Notes: generated from the sequence alone by a model not told the origin. DNA of 64,000 nt from Bacillus timonensis (GCF_004799755.1 NZ_SLUB01000005.1:1-64000), one strand, 5' to 3'; positions 39,651 to 48,329 are shown, counted from the stretch's first letter. Numbers and translations: made by a program.

Positions 39651-41081
39651 ATGCCAACACATTTTATGTACATTAATGGGGAACAGGTCGAAAGTGACAC
39701 GAAGGATATCATTGAAGTTATCAATCCTGCTACTAATAAGGTAATCGCTTCCGTTCCAAAGGGAGGAAAGCCTGAAGCAAGAAGAGCAGTAGATGCTGCT
39801 CATGCTGCTTTTAAAGAATGGTCTAAAAAAACGGCAGGGGAACGTGGACAGTTACTGATGAAATGGTTTTATTTAATTGATGAACATAAAGAAGAGCTAG
39901 GTCGATTAATGACAGAAGAGCAAGGAAAGCCATTAAAGGAAGCGGTTGGTGAAATTGCTTATGCAAACAGCTTTATTTCCTGGTATGCGGAAGAGGGAAA
40001 AAGAATCTACGGGGAAACAATTCCATCATCCCATCCAAATAAACGAATTTTAGTACACAAACAACCAGTAGGAGTTATTGCGGCCATCACCCCTTGGAAT
40101 TTTCCGGCCGCCATGATTACTCGGAAAGTAGCACCAGCACTTGCTGCGGGTTGTACAGCTGTCGTAAAGCCGGCTTCACAAACCCCTCTTACAGCCATAA
40201 GGCTTGCTGAACTTGCCGGAGAGGCAGGTATCCCTCATGGTGTTATTAATGTCGTTACTGGAAATGCACGCGCCATTGGTGATGCTTGGCTAGAGGATGA
40301 ACGTGTTCGAAAATTGACATTTACAGGCTCAACTGAGATCGGAAAGGTGTTAATGAAGGGGGCTGCTGATACAGTTAAGAAAATTTCCCTTGAGCTTGGG
40401 GGCCACGCTCCTTTTATTATTATGGATGATGCTGACCTTACGAAAGCAGTTGAAGGTGTAATTGGATCTAAATTTAGAAATGCGGGTCAAACCTGCATTT
40501 GTACAAATCGAATATACGTCCATGAGTCTATTGCAGATGCTTTTCAGGAAAAATTCCAAAAAGCTGTTGCTGATCTCAAGGTGGGGAACGGTCTTGAGGA
40601 AGGTGTGGATATTGGACCATTAATTGATGAGGCTGCACTTGAAAAGGTAACAGAACATATAGAGGATGCCGTTTCAAAGGGAGCAACTATCCTTCATGGA
40701 GGAAAAAGAATTTACGATAACGATGGTTATTATCATGAGCCGACAGTTCTAGCAAACGTGTCAGATGAGATGATTTGTATGAAGGAAGAGACATTTGGTC
40801 CGTTAGCGCCTGTCACCACTTTCAAAACGGAAGAAGAGGCCATTGAACGTGCGAACAACTCACCATATGGATTAGCCGCTTATGTCTTTACTGAAAATAT
40901 TGGGAAGGCTATACGCATAAGTGAGCAGCTCGAATATGGAATTGTTGGTTTAAATGATGGACTTCCTTCAGTAGCTCAAGCTCCATTTGGTGGCTTTAAA
41001 GAAAGTGGACTTGGAAGAGAAGGCGGACACTTTGGAATTGATGAATATATTGAAGTCAAATACATTTCAATCGCATTCTAA
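39651..41081 (+). CDS. gabD: Succinate-semialdehyde dehydrogenase (copy 2)
   Basis: Aldehyde dehydrogenase of 476 residues with AITPWNFPAAMITRK, FTGSTEIGK, general-base Glu in LELGGHAPF and nucleophile Cys in AGQTCICTNRIYV, typical of GabD. It oxidises succinate semialdehyde to succinate behind gabT in the same transcript. It is a clear paralogue of the enzyme at 25996, differing in many surface positions. AAAGGGAGG precedes the ATG. Confidence 0.92.
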   Translation: MPTHFMYINGEQVESDTKDIIEVINPATNKVIASVPKGGKPEARRAVDAAHAAFKEWSKKTAGERGQLLMKWFYLIDEHKEELGRLMTEEQGKPLKEAVGEIAYANSFISWYAEEGKRIYGETIPSSHPNKRILVHKQPVGVIAAITPWNFPAAMITRKVAPALAAGCTAVVKPASQTPLTAIRLAELAGEAGIPHGVINVVTGNARAIGDAWLEDERVRKLTFTGSTEIGKVLMKGAADTVKKISLELGGHAPFIIMDDADLTKAVEGVIGSKFRNAGQTCICTNRIYVHESIADAFQEKFQKAVADLKVGNGLEEGVDIGPLIDEAALEKVTEHIEDAVSKGATILHGGKRIYDNDGYYHEPTVLANVSDEMICMKEETFGPLAPVTTFKTEEEAIERANNSPYGLAAYVFTENIGKAIRISEQLEYGIVGLNDGLPSVAQAPFGGFKESGLGREGGHFGIDEYIEVKYISIAF

Positions 41082-41089
41082 CTTTATCA

Positions 41090-41131
41090 AAAAAACTGCC
41101 TCATTCAATTAAGAATCGGGCAGTTTTTTTT
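41090..41131 (+). terminator. Terminator of gabT-gabD
   Basis: AAAAAACTGCC pairs with GGGCAGTTTTTT across a long loop, followed by T residues; it may also act on the convergent gene. Confidence 0.8.
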
Positions 41132-41160
41132 GTGTGGATGAAGTGGTTGAAATTGATGAA

Positions 41161-42474
41161 TTAGACACTTCGTTCAACCCTAAAAATTGCGTGATGCAGC
41201 ATTTCAATTAATAGGTTTACTTCATCTTTATTTATGCAAAGTGGAGGTGCAAAGACGAGGGTATCCATCCCATCAAATACGACAGATCTACAGATAAGCC
41301 CTATTTTAGCAGCCTCATTTACAATTCTTGGGGCAAGTGGCCCTTTTACATGCTGGGGCGTATTGATTTCAACTGCGCCCATGAGACCTAAAGCACGAAC
41401 ATGACTGACAAGACTTGATTCACTTTGAATCCAAGAAAAACCATCAAGCATTTTAGCTCCCATTTTTGCAGAGTTTTCAATCAACCCCTCATTTTCAATG
41501 ATTTCAATGTTCTTCAGTGCAACCGCGCATGCCATTGGATGGCCACTGTACGTATATCCATGCAAAAGTGTTCCCGTAGAAAGCTCTTTGAAATCTTCAA
41601 AAATCGGTTCAGATAAGACGACCCCACCTAATTGGGCATATCCGCTTGTTACCCCTTTGGCAAAGCACATCATGTCTGGCGCTACCCCATAATGATCGAC
41701 ACCGAAATATTTACCAGTACGGCCAAATCCGGTTATCACTTCATCGGTTATCCATAAAATATTGTTTTCCTTGCAAATGTCTCTTACTTCTTTAAAATAG
41801 CCATCAGATGCGATATGGACACCACCAGCACCTTGAACTGGCTCTGAAACAAATGCCGCAATTGTTTCCGGTCCCTCTGTTTCAATTGTTCGTCGCAAAT
41901 CCTCGGCTGACATATTATCGGTATAATAAAAATCTGGGGCTAATGAATTGGTAAAATCTCTAAATGGCTTCAAACCTGTGGCACTGGTCGAGCCCATGGC
42001 AACTCCATGGTAAGATCTTTTTCGAGAGAGGATTTTCTTTTTCTCAGGCATTTCACGTAACATCCAATAATGGCGAGCTAATTTATAGGCCGTATCATTT
42101 GCTTCTGATCCTCCTGAGGTAAAGAATGTGGTTGATAAGTTTCCTGGTGAGATGTCTGCAAGCTTTGCGGCCAACCGAATCGCGGGTTCATTACTAAACG
42201 TCGCAAAACATGAACTAAACGCGAGTTTGTTCATTTGTTCTTGAGCCGCTTGTCCCAATTCCTTCCGGCCATGCCCGATATTGACATTCCATAAAGAGGA
42301 CATGCCATCAAGCACCCGTTTTCCATTCACGTCCTCAAGGAACACACCTTCTCCTTTTGTAAAAATAAACGCGGGACCGAAATCCTGTTGTTGCTGAATC
42401 GGTGAGGTTGGATGTAAAAAATGTTTCTGGTCAAGTTCTATCAATTCTTGACGTATCATCAATTTTTCGTTCAT
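41161..42474 (-). CDS. Class III aminotransferase (omega-amine:pyruvate type)
   Basis: PLP aminotransferase of 437 residues in the branch of omega-amino acid/polyamine:pyruvate transaminases (SpuC-like): GVFLEDVNGKRVLDGMSSLWNVNIGHGRKEL, FFTSGGSEANDTAYKLARHYW, SRKRSYHGVAMGSTSATG and the PLP lysine in CFAKGVTSGYAQLGG. It could transfer amino groups from putrescine, cadaverine or beta-alanine to pyruvate. AAGGAGG precedes the ATG. Unlike the rest of the block, no -24/-12 promoter was found upstream of it. It is the last gene before the conserved yvcI operon. Confidence 0.85.
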   Translation of the reverse strand: MNEKLMIRQELIELDQKHFLHPTSPIQQQQDFGPAFIFTKGEGVFLEDVNGKRVLDGMSSLWNVNIGHGRKELGQAAQEQMNKLAFSSCFATFSNEPAIRLAAKLADISPGNLSTTFFTSGGSEANDTAYKLARHYWMLREMPEKKKILSRKRSYHGVAMGSTSATGLKPFRDFTNSLAPDFYYTDNMSAEDLRRTIETEGPETIAAFVSEPVQGAGGVHIASDGYFKEVRDICKENNILWITDEVITGFGRTGKYFGVDHYGVAPDMMCFAKGVTSGYAQLGGVVLSEPIFEDFKELSTGTLLHGYTYSGHPMACAVALKNIEIIENEGLIENSAKMGAKMLDGFSWIQSESSLVSHVRALGLMGAVEINTPQHVKGPLAPRIVNEAAKIGLICRSVVFDGMDTLVFAPPLCINKDEVNLLIEMLHHAIFRVERSV

Positions 42475-42717
42475 TCACATTCCTCCTTCGTTCATTTGGC
42501 GCAAGTTCACACATTTCTTAAAATATATGCGTAAGGTTCAAGCTTTTGAACTATGAATATGGAATAGAACGTATAGAATTCGGGTGAATATTTCTTTTTG
42601 TAAAGGACAACCTTAAATTCGTAATTATGTTTTAACTCTCCTGTAACACGGATGAAATATATTTTGAGTATGATAATAGTAGTAATTGACCCCCTTTTTA
42701 TAAAATAGATTTATTTT

Positions 42718-42750
42718 GGGCACAGGTTTATCCCTGTGCCCCCTTTTTTT
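42718..42750 (+). terminator. Strong orphan terminator
   Basis: GGGCACAGG pairs with CCTGTGCCC around TTTATC and is followed by CCTTTTTTT on the plus strand. The only gene upstream on this strand is more than 1.6 kb away and has its own terminator. The flanking gap 42475-42717 shows no gene. Confidence 0.75.
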
Positions 42751-42780
42751 GTCTCAAAATCAATATGTAAATCTTGTTCG

Positions 42781-42809
42781 TTGTGAGTACCTGTTAGAAA
42801 TAGTATAAT
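42781..42809 (+). promoter_or_regulatory. Sigma-A promoter of the yvcI operon
   Basis: TTGTGA (42781-42786) and a consensus TATAAT (42804-42809) with a 17-base spacer, 65 bp before yvcI. Confidence 0.7.
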
Positions 42810-42873
42810 AATAACGATAAGATTGCTTACAAACGGTCTGCCTTGACACGGGACCGACTTGGGGTGAAAGAGA

Positions 42874-43332
42874 GTGCAAAGAGTAACAAATTGCGTAGTA
42901 CGCAAAGATAATAAAGTATTGCTATTGCAAAAGCCACGACGCGGATGGTGGGTAGCACCTGGAGGAAAGATGGAGCCAGGTGAATCAGTCCGTGACTCCT
43001 GTATCCGGGAATACCGTGAGGAAACAGGGTTATATCTTAAAAATCCAGATATTAAAGGGATTTTTACATTTATCATTAAAGAAGGCGATAAGGTAACCTC
43101 CGAATGGATGATGTTTTCTTTTTTAGCCAATGATTTTGAAGGCGAAAATGTCGATGAATCCGAAGAGGGCATCCTGAAATGGCAGGATATTAAGGATATA
43201 CCTAATTTGCCGATGGCCCCTGGCGATTATCATATTTTGGATTACGTACTTAAAGGTTCTGGGGTAATATATGGAACATTTACATATACACCAGATTTTG
43301 AATTACTTTCATACAGATTAGATCCTAGTTAG
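42874..43332 (+). CDS. yvcI: Nudix hydrolase YvcI
   Basis: Nudix hydrolase of 152 residues. The Nudix box reads GGKMEPGESVRDSCIREYREETGL near residues 31-55 (given here in its family order), with an N-terminal strand VTNCVVRKDNKVLLLQKPRRG. The group has been annotated as 8-oxo-dGTP diphosphatase-like; the true substrate is uncertain. It opens the yvcI-rapZ-yvcK-whiA-crh operon. The GTG start follows GGGGTGA at 7 bases. Confidence 0.9.
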   Translation: MQRVTNCVVRKDNKVLLLQKPRRGWWVAPGGKMEPGESVRDSCIREYREETGLYLKNPDIKGIFTFIIKEGDKVTSEWMMFSFLANDFEGENVDESEEGILKWQDIKDIPNLPMAPGDYHILDYVLKGSGVIYGTFTYTPDFELLSYRLDPS

Positions 43333-43350
43333 ATATGGGGAGGCAAAACG

Positions 43351-44241
43351 ATGAGTGTTGGTTCAACTAGTGAAATACAATTAGTGATCATAACGGGAAT
43401 GTCAGGTGCAGGTAAGACAGTCGCGATTCAAAGCTTTGAGGATTTAGGGTATTTTTGTGTAGATAACCTCCCTCCAACTTTACTTCCGAAATTTCTTGAG
43501 CTGATGAAGGAATCTGGAGGGAAAATGGATAAAGTTGCGCTTGTTATGGACTTACGTGGGCGCGAATTTTTCGATAGCTTATTCGCATCCCTTGACGATC
43601 TTTCAGAGGTTTCATGGATTGCGCCGCAAATTTTATTTTTAGATGCAAAGGATGCAACGCTTGTTACACGTTATAAGGAAACAAGGCGTTCCCATCCACT
43701 AGCTCCAACTGGTTCGCCACTCGAAGGTATTCAGGCTGAACGGGAAATCCTAGAGGAGATGAAGGGAAGGGCTCAGTATATTTATGATACTTCAGAATTA
43801 AAACCAAGGGAACTGCGGGAAAAAATTCTAAAGCAGTTCGCATCGCAATCAAGACCTACCTTTTCGGTCAACGTGATGTCATTTGGCTTTAAATATGGTA
43901 TCCCGATTGATGCTGACCTCGTGTTTGATGTGCGTTTTCTCCCGAATCCTCATTACATCGAGGCGATGAGACCAAAGACTGGGCTTGACAATGATGTATC
44001 AAGCTATGTTCTAAAATGGACAGAAACCCAGAAGTTTATCGAAAAAGTAACGGATCTACTTGCATTTATGCTCCCACAATACAAGCGGGAAGGAAAAAGC
44101 CAGCTTGTGATTGCAATTGGATGTACGGGCGGACAGCACCGTTCCGTTACTCTTGCCGAATATATCGCAAATCATTTCAAGGATGACTATCAAACTCATG
44201 TTTCTCACCGCGATATTGAGAGGAGAAAGGAAAGAAAGTAA
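43351..44241 (+). CDS. rapZ: RapZ-like P-loop nucleotide-binding protein
   Basis: Protein of 296 residues of the RapZ/YvcJ family, with the P-loop GMSGAGKT at 16-23, [28 protein letters not shown] and the C-terminal [17 protein letters not shown]. Family members bind and hydrolyse nucleotides; E. coli RapZ is an RNA adaptor, and B. subtilis YvcJ affects competence. It overlaps yvcK by one base (TAATG). Confidence 0.95.
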   Translation: MSVGSTSEIQLVIITGMSGAGKTVAIQSFEDLGYFCVDNLPPTLLPKFLELMKESGGKMDKVALVMDLRGREFFDSLFASLDDLSEVSWIAPQILFLDAKDATLVTRYKETRRSHPLAPTGSPLEGIQAEREILEEMKGRAQYIYDTSELKPRELREKILKQFASQSRPTFSVNVMSFGFKYGIPIDADLVFDVRFLPNPHYIEAMRPKTGLDNDVSSYVLKWTETQKFIEKVTDLLAFMLPQYKREGKSQLVIAIGCTGGQHRSVTLAEYIANHFKDDYQTHVSHRDIERRKERK

Positions 44242-45212
44242 TGACCAATCCAAAACAGCCTAAGATTGTCATCATTGGTGGGGGAACGGGTCTTTCCGTA
44301 CTTTTACGAGGGTTAAAATATCAGCCAGTTGATATTACAGCCATTGTAACAGTAGCGGATGATGGGGGATCCTCTGGTCGCCTTCGTGATGAGATGGATA
44401 TTCCACCACCTGGTGATATTCGAAATGTATTAGCAGCCCTTTCAGATGTGGAGCCCTTGATTGAGGATTTGTTCCAGCATCGGTTTGCAGGTGGAAATGG
44501 CTTATCTGGTCATTCACTTGGAAACTTGATCCTTGCGGCAATGACAACGATAACTGGTGATTTTGTTCACGCAGTAACTGAAATGAGTAAAGTCCTAAAA
44601 GTAAGAGGAAAAGTCCTACCAGCAGCGAATAAAAGTGTCGTTTTAAATGCTGAAATGGAGGACGGTACTGTTGTTACAGGGGAGTCAAAAATTCCTTACT
44701 CCGGTAAAAAGATCAAACGTGTCTTTTTAACACCAGATGATGTGGAGCCACTAAACGAATCAATTGAAAAAATTCGTGAAGCTGATATGATTGTCATCGG
44801 CCCTGGCAGCCTATATACAAGTATTTTGCCGAATTTGCTTGTACCCAAAATTGGTGATGAGGTCGTTAAAGCCAAAGCAAAAAAGGTCTATATTTGTAAC
44901 GTGATGACACAAGCAGGGGAAACCTTGAACTATTCAGCGAGCGACCACGTTCAGGCTTTAATGGATCATATGGGCTTAAGGTTTATTGATACCATTTTGG
45001 TCAATGATGGTGATATCCCAGAACACATCAAGGAAAAGTATGCAAAAGAACTAGCAAAGCCTGTTGTGTATGACGTAGAAAGACTTTCTACTTTAGGTCT
45101 ATCCATCATTAATGATAAAATCATTTCATATGATAACGATGTAATAAGACATGATACAACAAAAGTAGCAGATCTTTTATATAATATGGTTATAGAAAAT
45201 AAAAATGGGTGA
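44241..45212 (+). CDS. yvcK: Gluconeogenesis factor YvcK
   Basis: Protein of 323 residues of the YvcK/CofD-like family: VIIGGGTGLSVLLRGLK at the N-terminus, VTVADDGGSSGRLRDEM, PPPGDIRNVLAALSD and VIGPGSLYTSILPNLLV. It binds UDP-GlcNAc, is needed for growth on gluconeogenic substrates and affects cell-wall synthesis in Bacillus. Its stop codon lies within the hairpin that precedes whiA. Confidence 0.95.
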   Translation: MTNPKQPKIVIIGGGTGLSVLLRGLKYQPVDITAIVTVADDGGSSGRLRDEMDIPPPGDIRNVLAALSDVEPLIEDLFQHRFAGGNGLSGHSLGNLILAAMTTITGDFVHAVTEMSKVLKVRGKVLPAANKSVVLNAEMEDGTVVTGESKIPYSGKKIKRVFLTPDDVEPLNESIEKIREADMIVIGPGSLYTSILPNLLVPKIGDEVVKAKAKKVYICNVMTQAGETLNYSASDHVQALMDHMGLRFIDTILVNDGDIPEHIKEKYAKELAKPVVYDVERLSTLGLSIINDKIISYDNDVIRHDTTKVADLLYNMVIENKNG

Positions 45213-45246
45213 TTGAATCAATCACCCTCATGATAAAAGGAGGGTG
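45207..45246 (+). promoter_or_regulatory. Two mutually exclusive hairpins over the whiA ribosome site
   Basis: Hairpin A: GGGTGATT (45207-45214) with AATCACCC (45220-45227), which includes the yvcK stop codon. Hairpin B: CACCCTC (45223-45229) with GAGGGTG (45240-45246), which covers the whiA Shine-Dalgarno site. The shared CACCC segment can take part in only one of them. Confidence 0.5.
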
Positions 45247-45252
45247 GAACCT

Positions 45253-46194
45253 GTGTCATTTGCATCAGAGACGAAAAAAGAACTGACAAACCTAGACATC
45301 AAAGATTGCTGCGCAAAAGCCGAGCTTTCCGCTTTGATTCGAATGAATGGCGCACTTTCCTTCTCCAATCAAAAAGTAGTGGTGGATATCCAAACGGAAA
45401 ACGCCGCTATTGCGAGAAGAATTTATACATTGCTAAAAAAATGCTATAATGTGGGTGTTGAGCTTCTCGTTCGTAAAAAAATGAGACTCAAGAAAAACAA
45501 TGTATATATTGTTCGGCTTATTGAGGACGCAAAGGATATTTTAGAAGATTTAAAGATTTTTGAAGGTTTTTCCTTACAACAAGAAATCTCTCCGGCACTT
45601 GTGGCGAAAAAATGCTGCAAACGCTCCTATTTACGCGGAGCTTTTTTAGCAGGGGGATCAGTTAATAATCCTGAAACATCCTCGTACCATCTTGAGATTT
45701 TTTCATTATATAAAGATCATAATGATTCCCTTTGTGAATTAATGAACGTTTTTGATCTAAACGCCAAAACATTAGAGCGTAAAAAAGGTTATATTACGTA
45801 CTTAAAAGAAGCGGAAAAAATCACCGAGTTCCTCAATGTCATTGGCGCCCACCAAGCATTACTTCGCTTTGAGGATGTACGCATTGTTCGCGACATGCGA
45901 AATTCAGTGAACCGGCTTGTGAACTGTGAAACGGCAAACTTAAATAAGACAATCGGCGCTTCCATTCGTCAAGTAGAAAATATCCGATACATTGATGAAA
46001 CAGTCGGTCTTGGCATTTTACCAGATAAGCTAAGAGAAATTGCTGAGCTCAGAGTCGCCTACCAGGATGTCACTCTAAAAGAGCTAGGAGAAATGGTAAC
46101 ATCCGGAAAGATCAGCAAATCAGGGATTAACCATCGCCTTCGAAAAATTGATGAAATTGCCGACAAGCTCCGTGCAGGCCAATCTATCAAGTGA
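45253..46194 (+). CDS. whiA: DNA-binding protein WhiA
   Basis: Protein of 313 residues with an N-terminal LAGLIDADG-homing-endonuclease-like domain ([22 protein letters not shown]) and a C-terminal helix-turn-helix ([28 protein letters not shown]). In Bacillus it associates with the nucleoid and affects cell division and chromosome segregation. The GTG at 45253 gives [13 protein letters not shown], the family N-terminus, with AAGGAGGG upstream; the GTG at 45244 lies in that site. Confidence 0.95.
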   Translation: MSFASETKKELTNLDIKDCCAKAELSALIRMNGALSFSNQKVVVDIQTENAAIARRIYTLLKKCYNVGVELLVRKKMRLKKNNVYIVRLIEDAKDILEDLKIFEGFSLQQEISPALVAKKCCKRSYLRGAFLAGGSVNNPETSSYHLEIFSLYKDHNDSLCELMNVFDLNAKTLERKKGYITYLKEAEKITEFLNVIGAHQALLRFEDVRIVRDMRNSVNRLVNCETANLNKTIGASIRQVENIRYIDETVGLGILPDKLREIAELRVAYQDVTLKELGEMVTSGKISKSGINHRLRKIDEIADKLRAGQSIK

Positions 46195-46234
46195 GGGCCT
46201 TGCTCACTTGGAAAGAAATAAAGCGCTGTCATTT

Positions 46235-46261
46235 TGAAACCTTTTTGGTTTGTTCTACGTA
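46235..46261 (+). promoter_or_regulatory. Sigma-W-like promoter upstream of crh
   Basis: TGAAAC-C-TTTT (46235-46245) and CGTA (46258-46261) with a 17-base spacer match the sigma-W consensus, including the T-rich stretch after TGAAAC. It is 71 bp before crh. A hairpin CAAGTGAG/CTCACTTG (46188-46210) at the whiA stop lies just upstream. Confidence 0.6.
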
Positions 46262-46332
46262 AGAATAGAAAACGACGAATTAGAAAAAACAAACAACTTA
46301 AGAATTGCACACAAATTTGAGGAGGAAGAAAA

Positions 46333-46590
46333 ATGGTTGAAAAACATGTAGAGGTTGTATTAAGAACGGGATTACAAGCACGTCCTGCAGCAATGTTTGT
46401 CCAAGAAGCAAATAAATTTTCTGCGGACATCTTTTTAGAAAAGGATGGGAAAAAGGTAAATGCTAAAAGCATAATGGGACTAATGAGTTTAGCCATTGGC
46501 TCAGGTGCAACAATTACCCTAATCGCAGAGGGAAATGATGAAGAAGCTGCGGTTGAAGCCTTAACTGAATTTGTTCAAAAAGAAGCATAA
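46333..46590 (+). CDS. crh: Catabolite repression HPr-like protein Crh
   Basis: HPr paralogue of 85 residues. The active-site His15 of HPr is replaced by Gln in RTGLQARPAA, so it cannot carry PTS phosphate, but the regulatory Ser46 is present in AKSIMGLMSL. HprK phosphorylates that Ser, and P-Ser-Crh acts as a CcpA co-repressor. Both features separate it from ptsH. GAGGAGG precedes the ATG. A shared terminator divides it from convergent clpP. Confidence 0.96.
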   Translation: MVEKHVEVVLRTGLQARPAAMFVQEANKFSADIFLEKDGKKVNAKSIMGLMSLAIGSGATITLIAEGNDEEAAVEALTEFVQKEA

Positions 46591-46628
46591 AAAAATCCTC
46601 TCACGATGCGATGTGAGAGGATTTTTTT
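46589..46628. terminator. Bidirectional terminator between crh and clpP
   Basis: AAAATCCTCTCAC pairs perfectly with GTGAGAGGATTTT around GATGCGAT, with A and T runs on both sides. Confidence 0.9.
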
Positions 46629-46629
46629 C

Positions 46630-47223
46630 TTATTTGTTGTTATCTTGTGGATACATAACCTTGTCGATGAGACCATACTCCATTGCTCTTTCAGCTGTCA
46701 TGAAGTTGTCACGGTCTGTATCTCTTTGTAAAACCTCTAAAGGTTGACCAGTACGCTCTGATAAAATTTGGTTTAGCTTTTCGCGTAAGAAAAGAATGCG
46801 TTTCGCTGCAATTTCAATTTCAGTTGCTTGCCCTTGTGCGCCACCAAGTGGTTGGTGAATCATAACTTCACTATTAGGAAGCGCAAATCGCTTGCCTTTT
46901 TCACCAGCAGCAAGTAAGAAAGCACCCATTGATGCAGCCATACCGATACAAATAGTAGAAACTTTTGGCTTGATAAACTGCATGGTATCATAGATCGCCA
47001 TACCAGCTGTGATTGAACCACCAGGGCTGTTGATGTATAAAGAAATATCTTTTTCAGGATCCTCAGCGGCTAAGAACAATAACTGAGACACGATTGAGTT
47101 TGCAACATTATCATCAATCGCACTTCCAAGCATGATAATACGGTCTTTTAATAAACGTGAGTAGATGTCATATGCGCGCTCTCCACGGTTTGTTTGCTCA
47201 ATAACTGTAGGTATTAAATTCAT
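46630..47223 (-). CDS. clpP: ATP-dependent Clp protease proteolytic subunit
   Basis: Serine protease of 197 residues with the catalytic triad Ser98 (MAASMGAF), His123 (MIHQPLGG) and Asp172. It forms the tetradecameric chamber that works with ClpC, ClpX or ClpE. The ATG at 47223 ([21 protein letters not shown]) follows GGAGGAAG; the frame is open back to 47298 but that extension covers the promoter. A CtsR box overlaps its -35 region. Confidence 0.97.
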   Translation of the reverse strand: MNLIPTVIEQTNRGERAYDIYSRLLKDRIIMLGSAIDDNVANSIVSQLLFLAAEDPEKDISLYINSPGGSITAGMAIYDTMQFIKPKVSTICIGMAASMGAFLLAAGEKGKRFALPNSEVMIHQPLGGAQGQATEIEIAAKRILFLREKLNQILSERTGQPLEVLQRDTDRDNFMTAERAMEYGLIDKVMYPQDNNK

Positions 47224-47269
47224 TTTACTTCCTCCTTCAAACAAATTAAAAGGTTTGTTATGTATTCCC

Positions 47270-47298
47270 ATCATACAATTAAGGTCAGTAAAGGTCAA
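47270..47298 (-). promoter_or_regulatory. Sigma-A promoter of clpP
   Basis: On the minus strand TTGACC (47298-47293) and TATGAT (47275-47270) with a 17-base spacer. The CtsR repeat covers the -35. Confidence 0.75.
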
Positions 47299-47299
47299 A
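47283..47299 (+). promoter_or_regulatory. CtsR operator of clpP
   Basis: Heptad direct repeat GGTCAGT-AAA-GGTCAAA, close to the CtsR consensus GGTCAAA-N3-GGTCAAA. It should repress clpP until heat or protein stress. Confidence 0.8.
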
Positions 47300-47423
47300 C
47301 AATTCGCTTTACTACCTTATACTATTCTACAAACGATTATCCCATACCTCTTTAAGCACGGAAAAAATCAAAATTTCATACGTATTCCATCATAACCGAT
47401 TTGAGGAGATTTAAACATACATC

Positions 47424-47452
47424 TTGCAATCAAAAGCTTTCTATCCTATAAT
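47424..47452 (+). promoter_or_regulatory. Sigma-A promoter of the tRNA gene
   Basis: TTGCAA (47424-47429) and consensus TATAAT (47447-47452) with a 17-base spacer, 25 bp before the tRNA. Confidence 0.75.
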
Positions 47453-47477
47453 GATGAGTGCAGTTTATCTAAAATAT

Positions 47478-47549
47478 GCCCTCGTAGTGTAGTGGATAGC
47501 ACAAGAGATTCCGGTTCTCTTATCGTGGGTTCGAATCCTGCCGAGGGCG
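47478..47549 (+). tRNA. tRNA-Arg (anticodon CCG)
   Basis: 72-nt cloverleaf: acceptor stem GCCCTCG/CGAGGGC, anticodon arm AGAGA-TTCCGGT-TCTCT with anticodon CCG reading CGG, and a T arm with GGTTCGAATCC. The 3' CCA is not encoded. A tRNA-Arg also lies near clpP in B. subtilis. A terminator follows. Confidence 0.93.
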
Positions 47550-47556
47550 CTATAAG

Positions 47557-47592
47557 AAAAATGACCAGAGAAAATCTCCAGGTCATTTTTTG
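47557..47592 (+). terminator. Terminator of the tRNA gene
   Basis: AAAATGACC pairs with GGTCATTTT; an inner AGAGA/TCTCC pairing extends the stem, and a T run follows. Confidence 0.8.
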
Positions 47593-47596
47593 TTAA

Positions 47597-47940
47597 ATGA
47601 GGTAATCGTCCCCTCACCGGTCCAAAATCGAACAAAGAGGGAACGCAAATGGTGTAATCGTCCCCTCACCGGTCCAAAATTGAACAAAAAGGGAACGCAA
47701 ATGGTGTAATCGTCCCCTCACCGGTTCAAAATTGTACGAAAAGGGAACGCAAAAGGAGTAATCGTCCCCTCACCGGTTCAAAATTGTACGAAAAGGGAAC
47801 GCAAAAGGCGTAATCGTCCCCTCATCGGATCAAAATTGAACAAAAAGGGAACGCAAATGGTGTAATCGTCCCCTCACCGGTCCAAAATCGAACAAAAAGG
47901 GATCGCAAACCGCATAATCGTCCCCTCACTATTCTAAATT
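47597..47940. repeat. Tandem array A, 52-bp period, about 6.6 units
   Basis: Units begin at 47597, 47649, 47701, 47753, 47805, 47857 and 47909, exactly 52 bp apart; the last is partial. The best conserved core is TAATCGTCCCCTCACCGG and AAAAGGGAACGCAA. Divergence is a few bases per unit. 52 is not a multiple of 3 and no frame is open, so it is not coding. No unique spacers, so not CRISPR. Confidence 0.9.
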
Positions 47941-48002
47941 CCAAAAACGATAGCACGAATAACGCCATCTCCATCACAATCTTTTACTACTTTCAAATCA
48001 AC

Positions 48003-48170
48003 CTAATTATCCTTATACCCCAATGTTCCATCATACACGTCCTCATCAACTGGATTCACAGCCCACATCGTTTGAATGGGATCGAACTCTGATGCAAACT
48101 CTTCTTTGTTCTTCGCTTCGTCCAGTGTTCCTGTGACTGGGCCTGTGTATATGATTTCATTCTTTTTCAA
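48003..48170 (-). CDS. Small acidic hypothetical protein (55 residues)
   Basis: A TTG start at 48170 is preceded on the minus strand by AAGAGGTGA at a 6-base spacing. The product begins MKKNEIIYTGPVTGTLDEAK and ends with DVYDGTLGYKDN; it is acidic, has no membrane segment and no motif I recognise. The ribosome site and the codon use look genuine. It stands alone between array A and sigL. The gap 48171-48315 shows no further gene. Confidence 0.55.
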   Translation of the reverse strand: MKKNEIIYTGPVTGTLDEAKNKEEFASEFDPIQTMWAVNPVDEDVYDGTLGYKDN

Positions 48171-48315
48171 CAATAATCACCTCTTTAAGGTAGATTCTTT
48201 CAAAAAATGAATAAAAATGCGTGCTAAAATTTAACTTTTTCGATACGATAGAAGTAAGATAAAATTAACGTAGTATCCTTTTAGTCAAAAAGGTAATTTA
48301 AATTGCGAACAAAAA

Positions 48316-48329
48316 AGTAAACGCTTCCA
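48316..48329. promoter_or_regulatory. Candidate cre (CcpA) site upstream of sigL
   Basis: AGTAAACGCTTCCA is close to the pseudo-palindromic cre consensus and lies 36 bp before the sigL start. CcpA repression of sigL through a cre is known in B. subtilis, and HprK and Crh of the same system are in this window. Confidence 0.6.

Noticed and set aside
42475-42560. Sigma-54 promoter for the minus-strand aminotransferase at 41161-42474
   Set aside because: TTGAAC and TTGCG words occur, but none gives GG-N10-GC spacing.
42711-43172. 153-residue minus-strand frame opposite yvcI
   Set aside because: It is the antisense shadow of the Nudix gene, with no ribosome site.
46059-46496. 145-residue minus-strand frame across whiA and crh
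   Set aside because: It is antisense to two well-recognised genes and has no ribosome site.
47597-47940. Possible CRISPR array
   Set aside because: Units are 52 bp copies diverging gradually along their whole length; there are no unique spacers and no cas genes.
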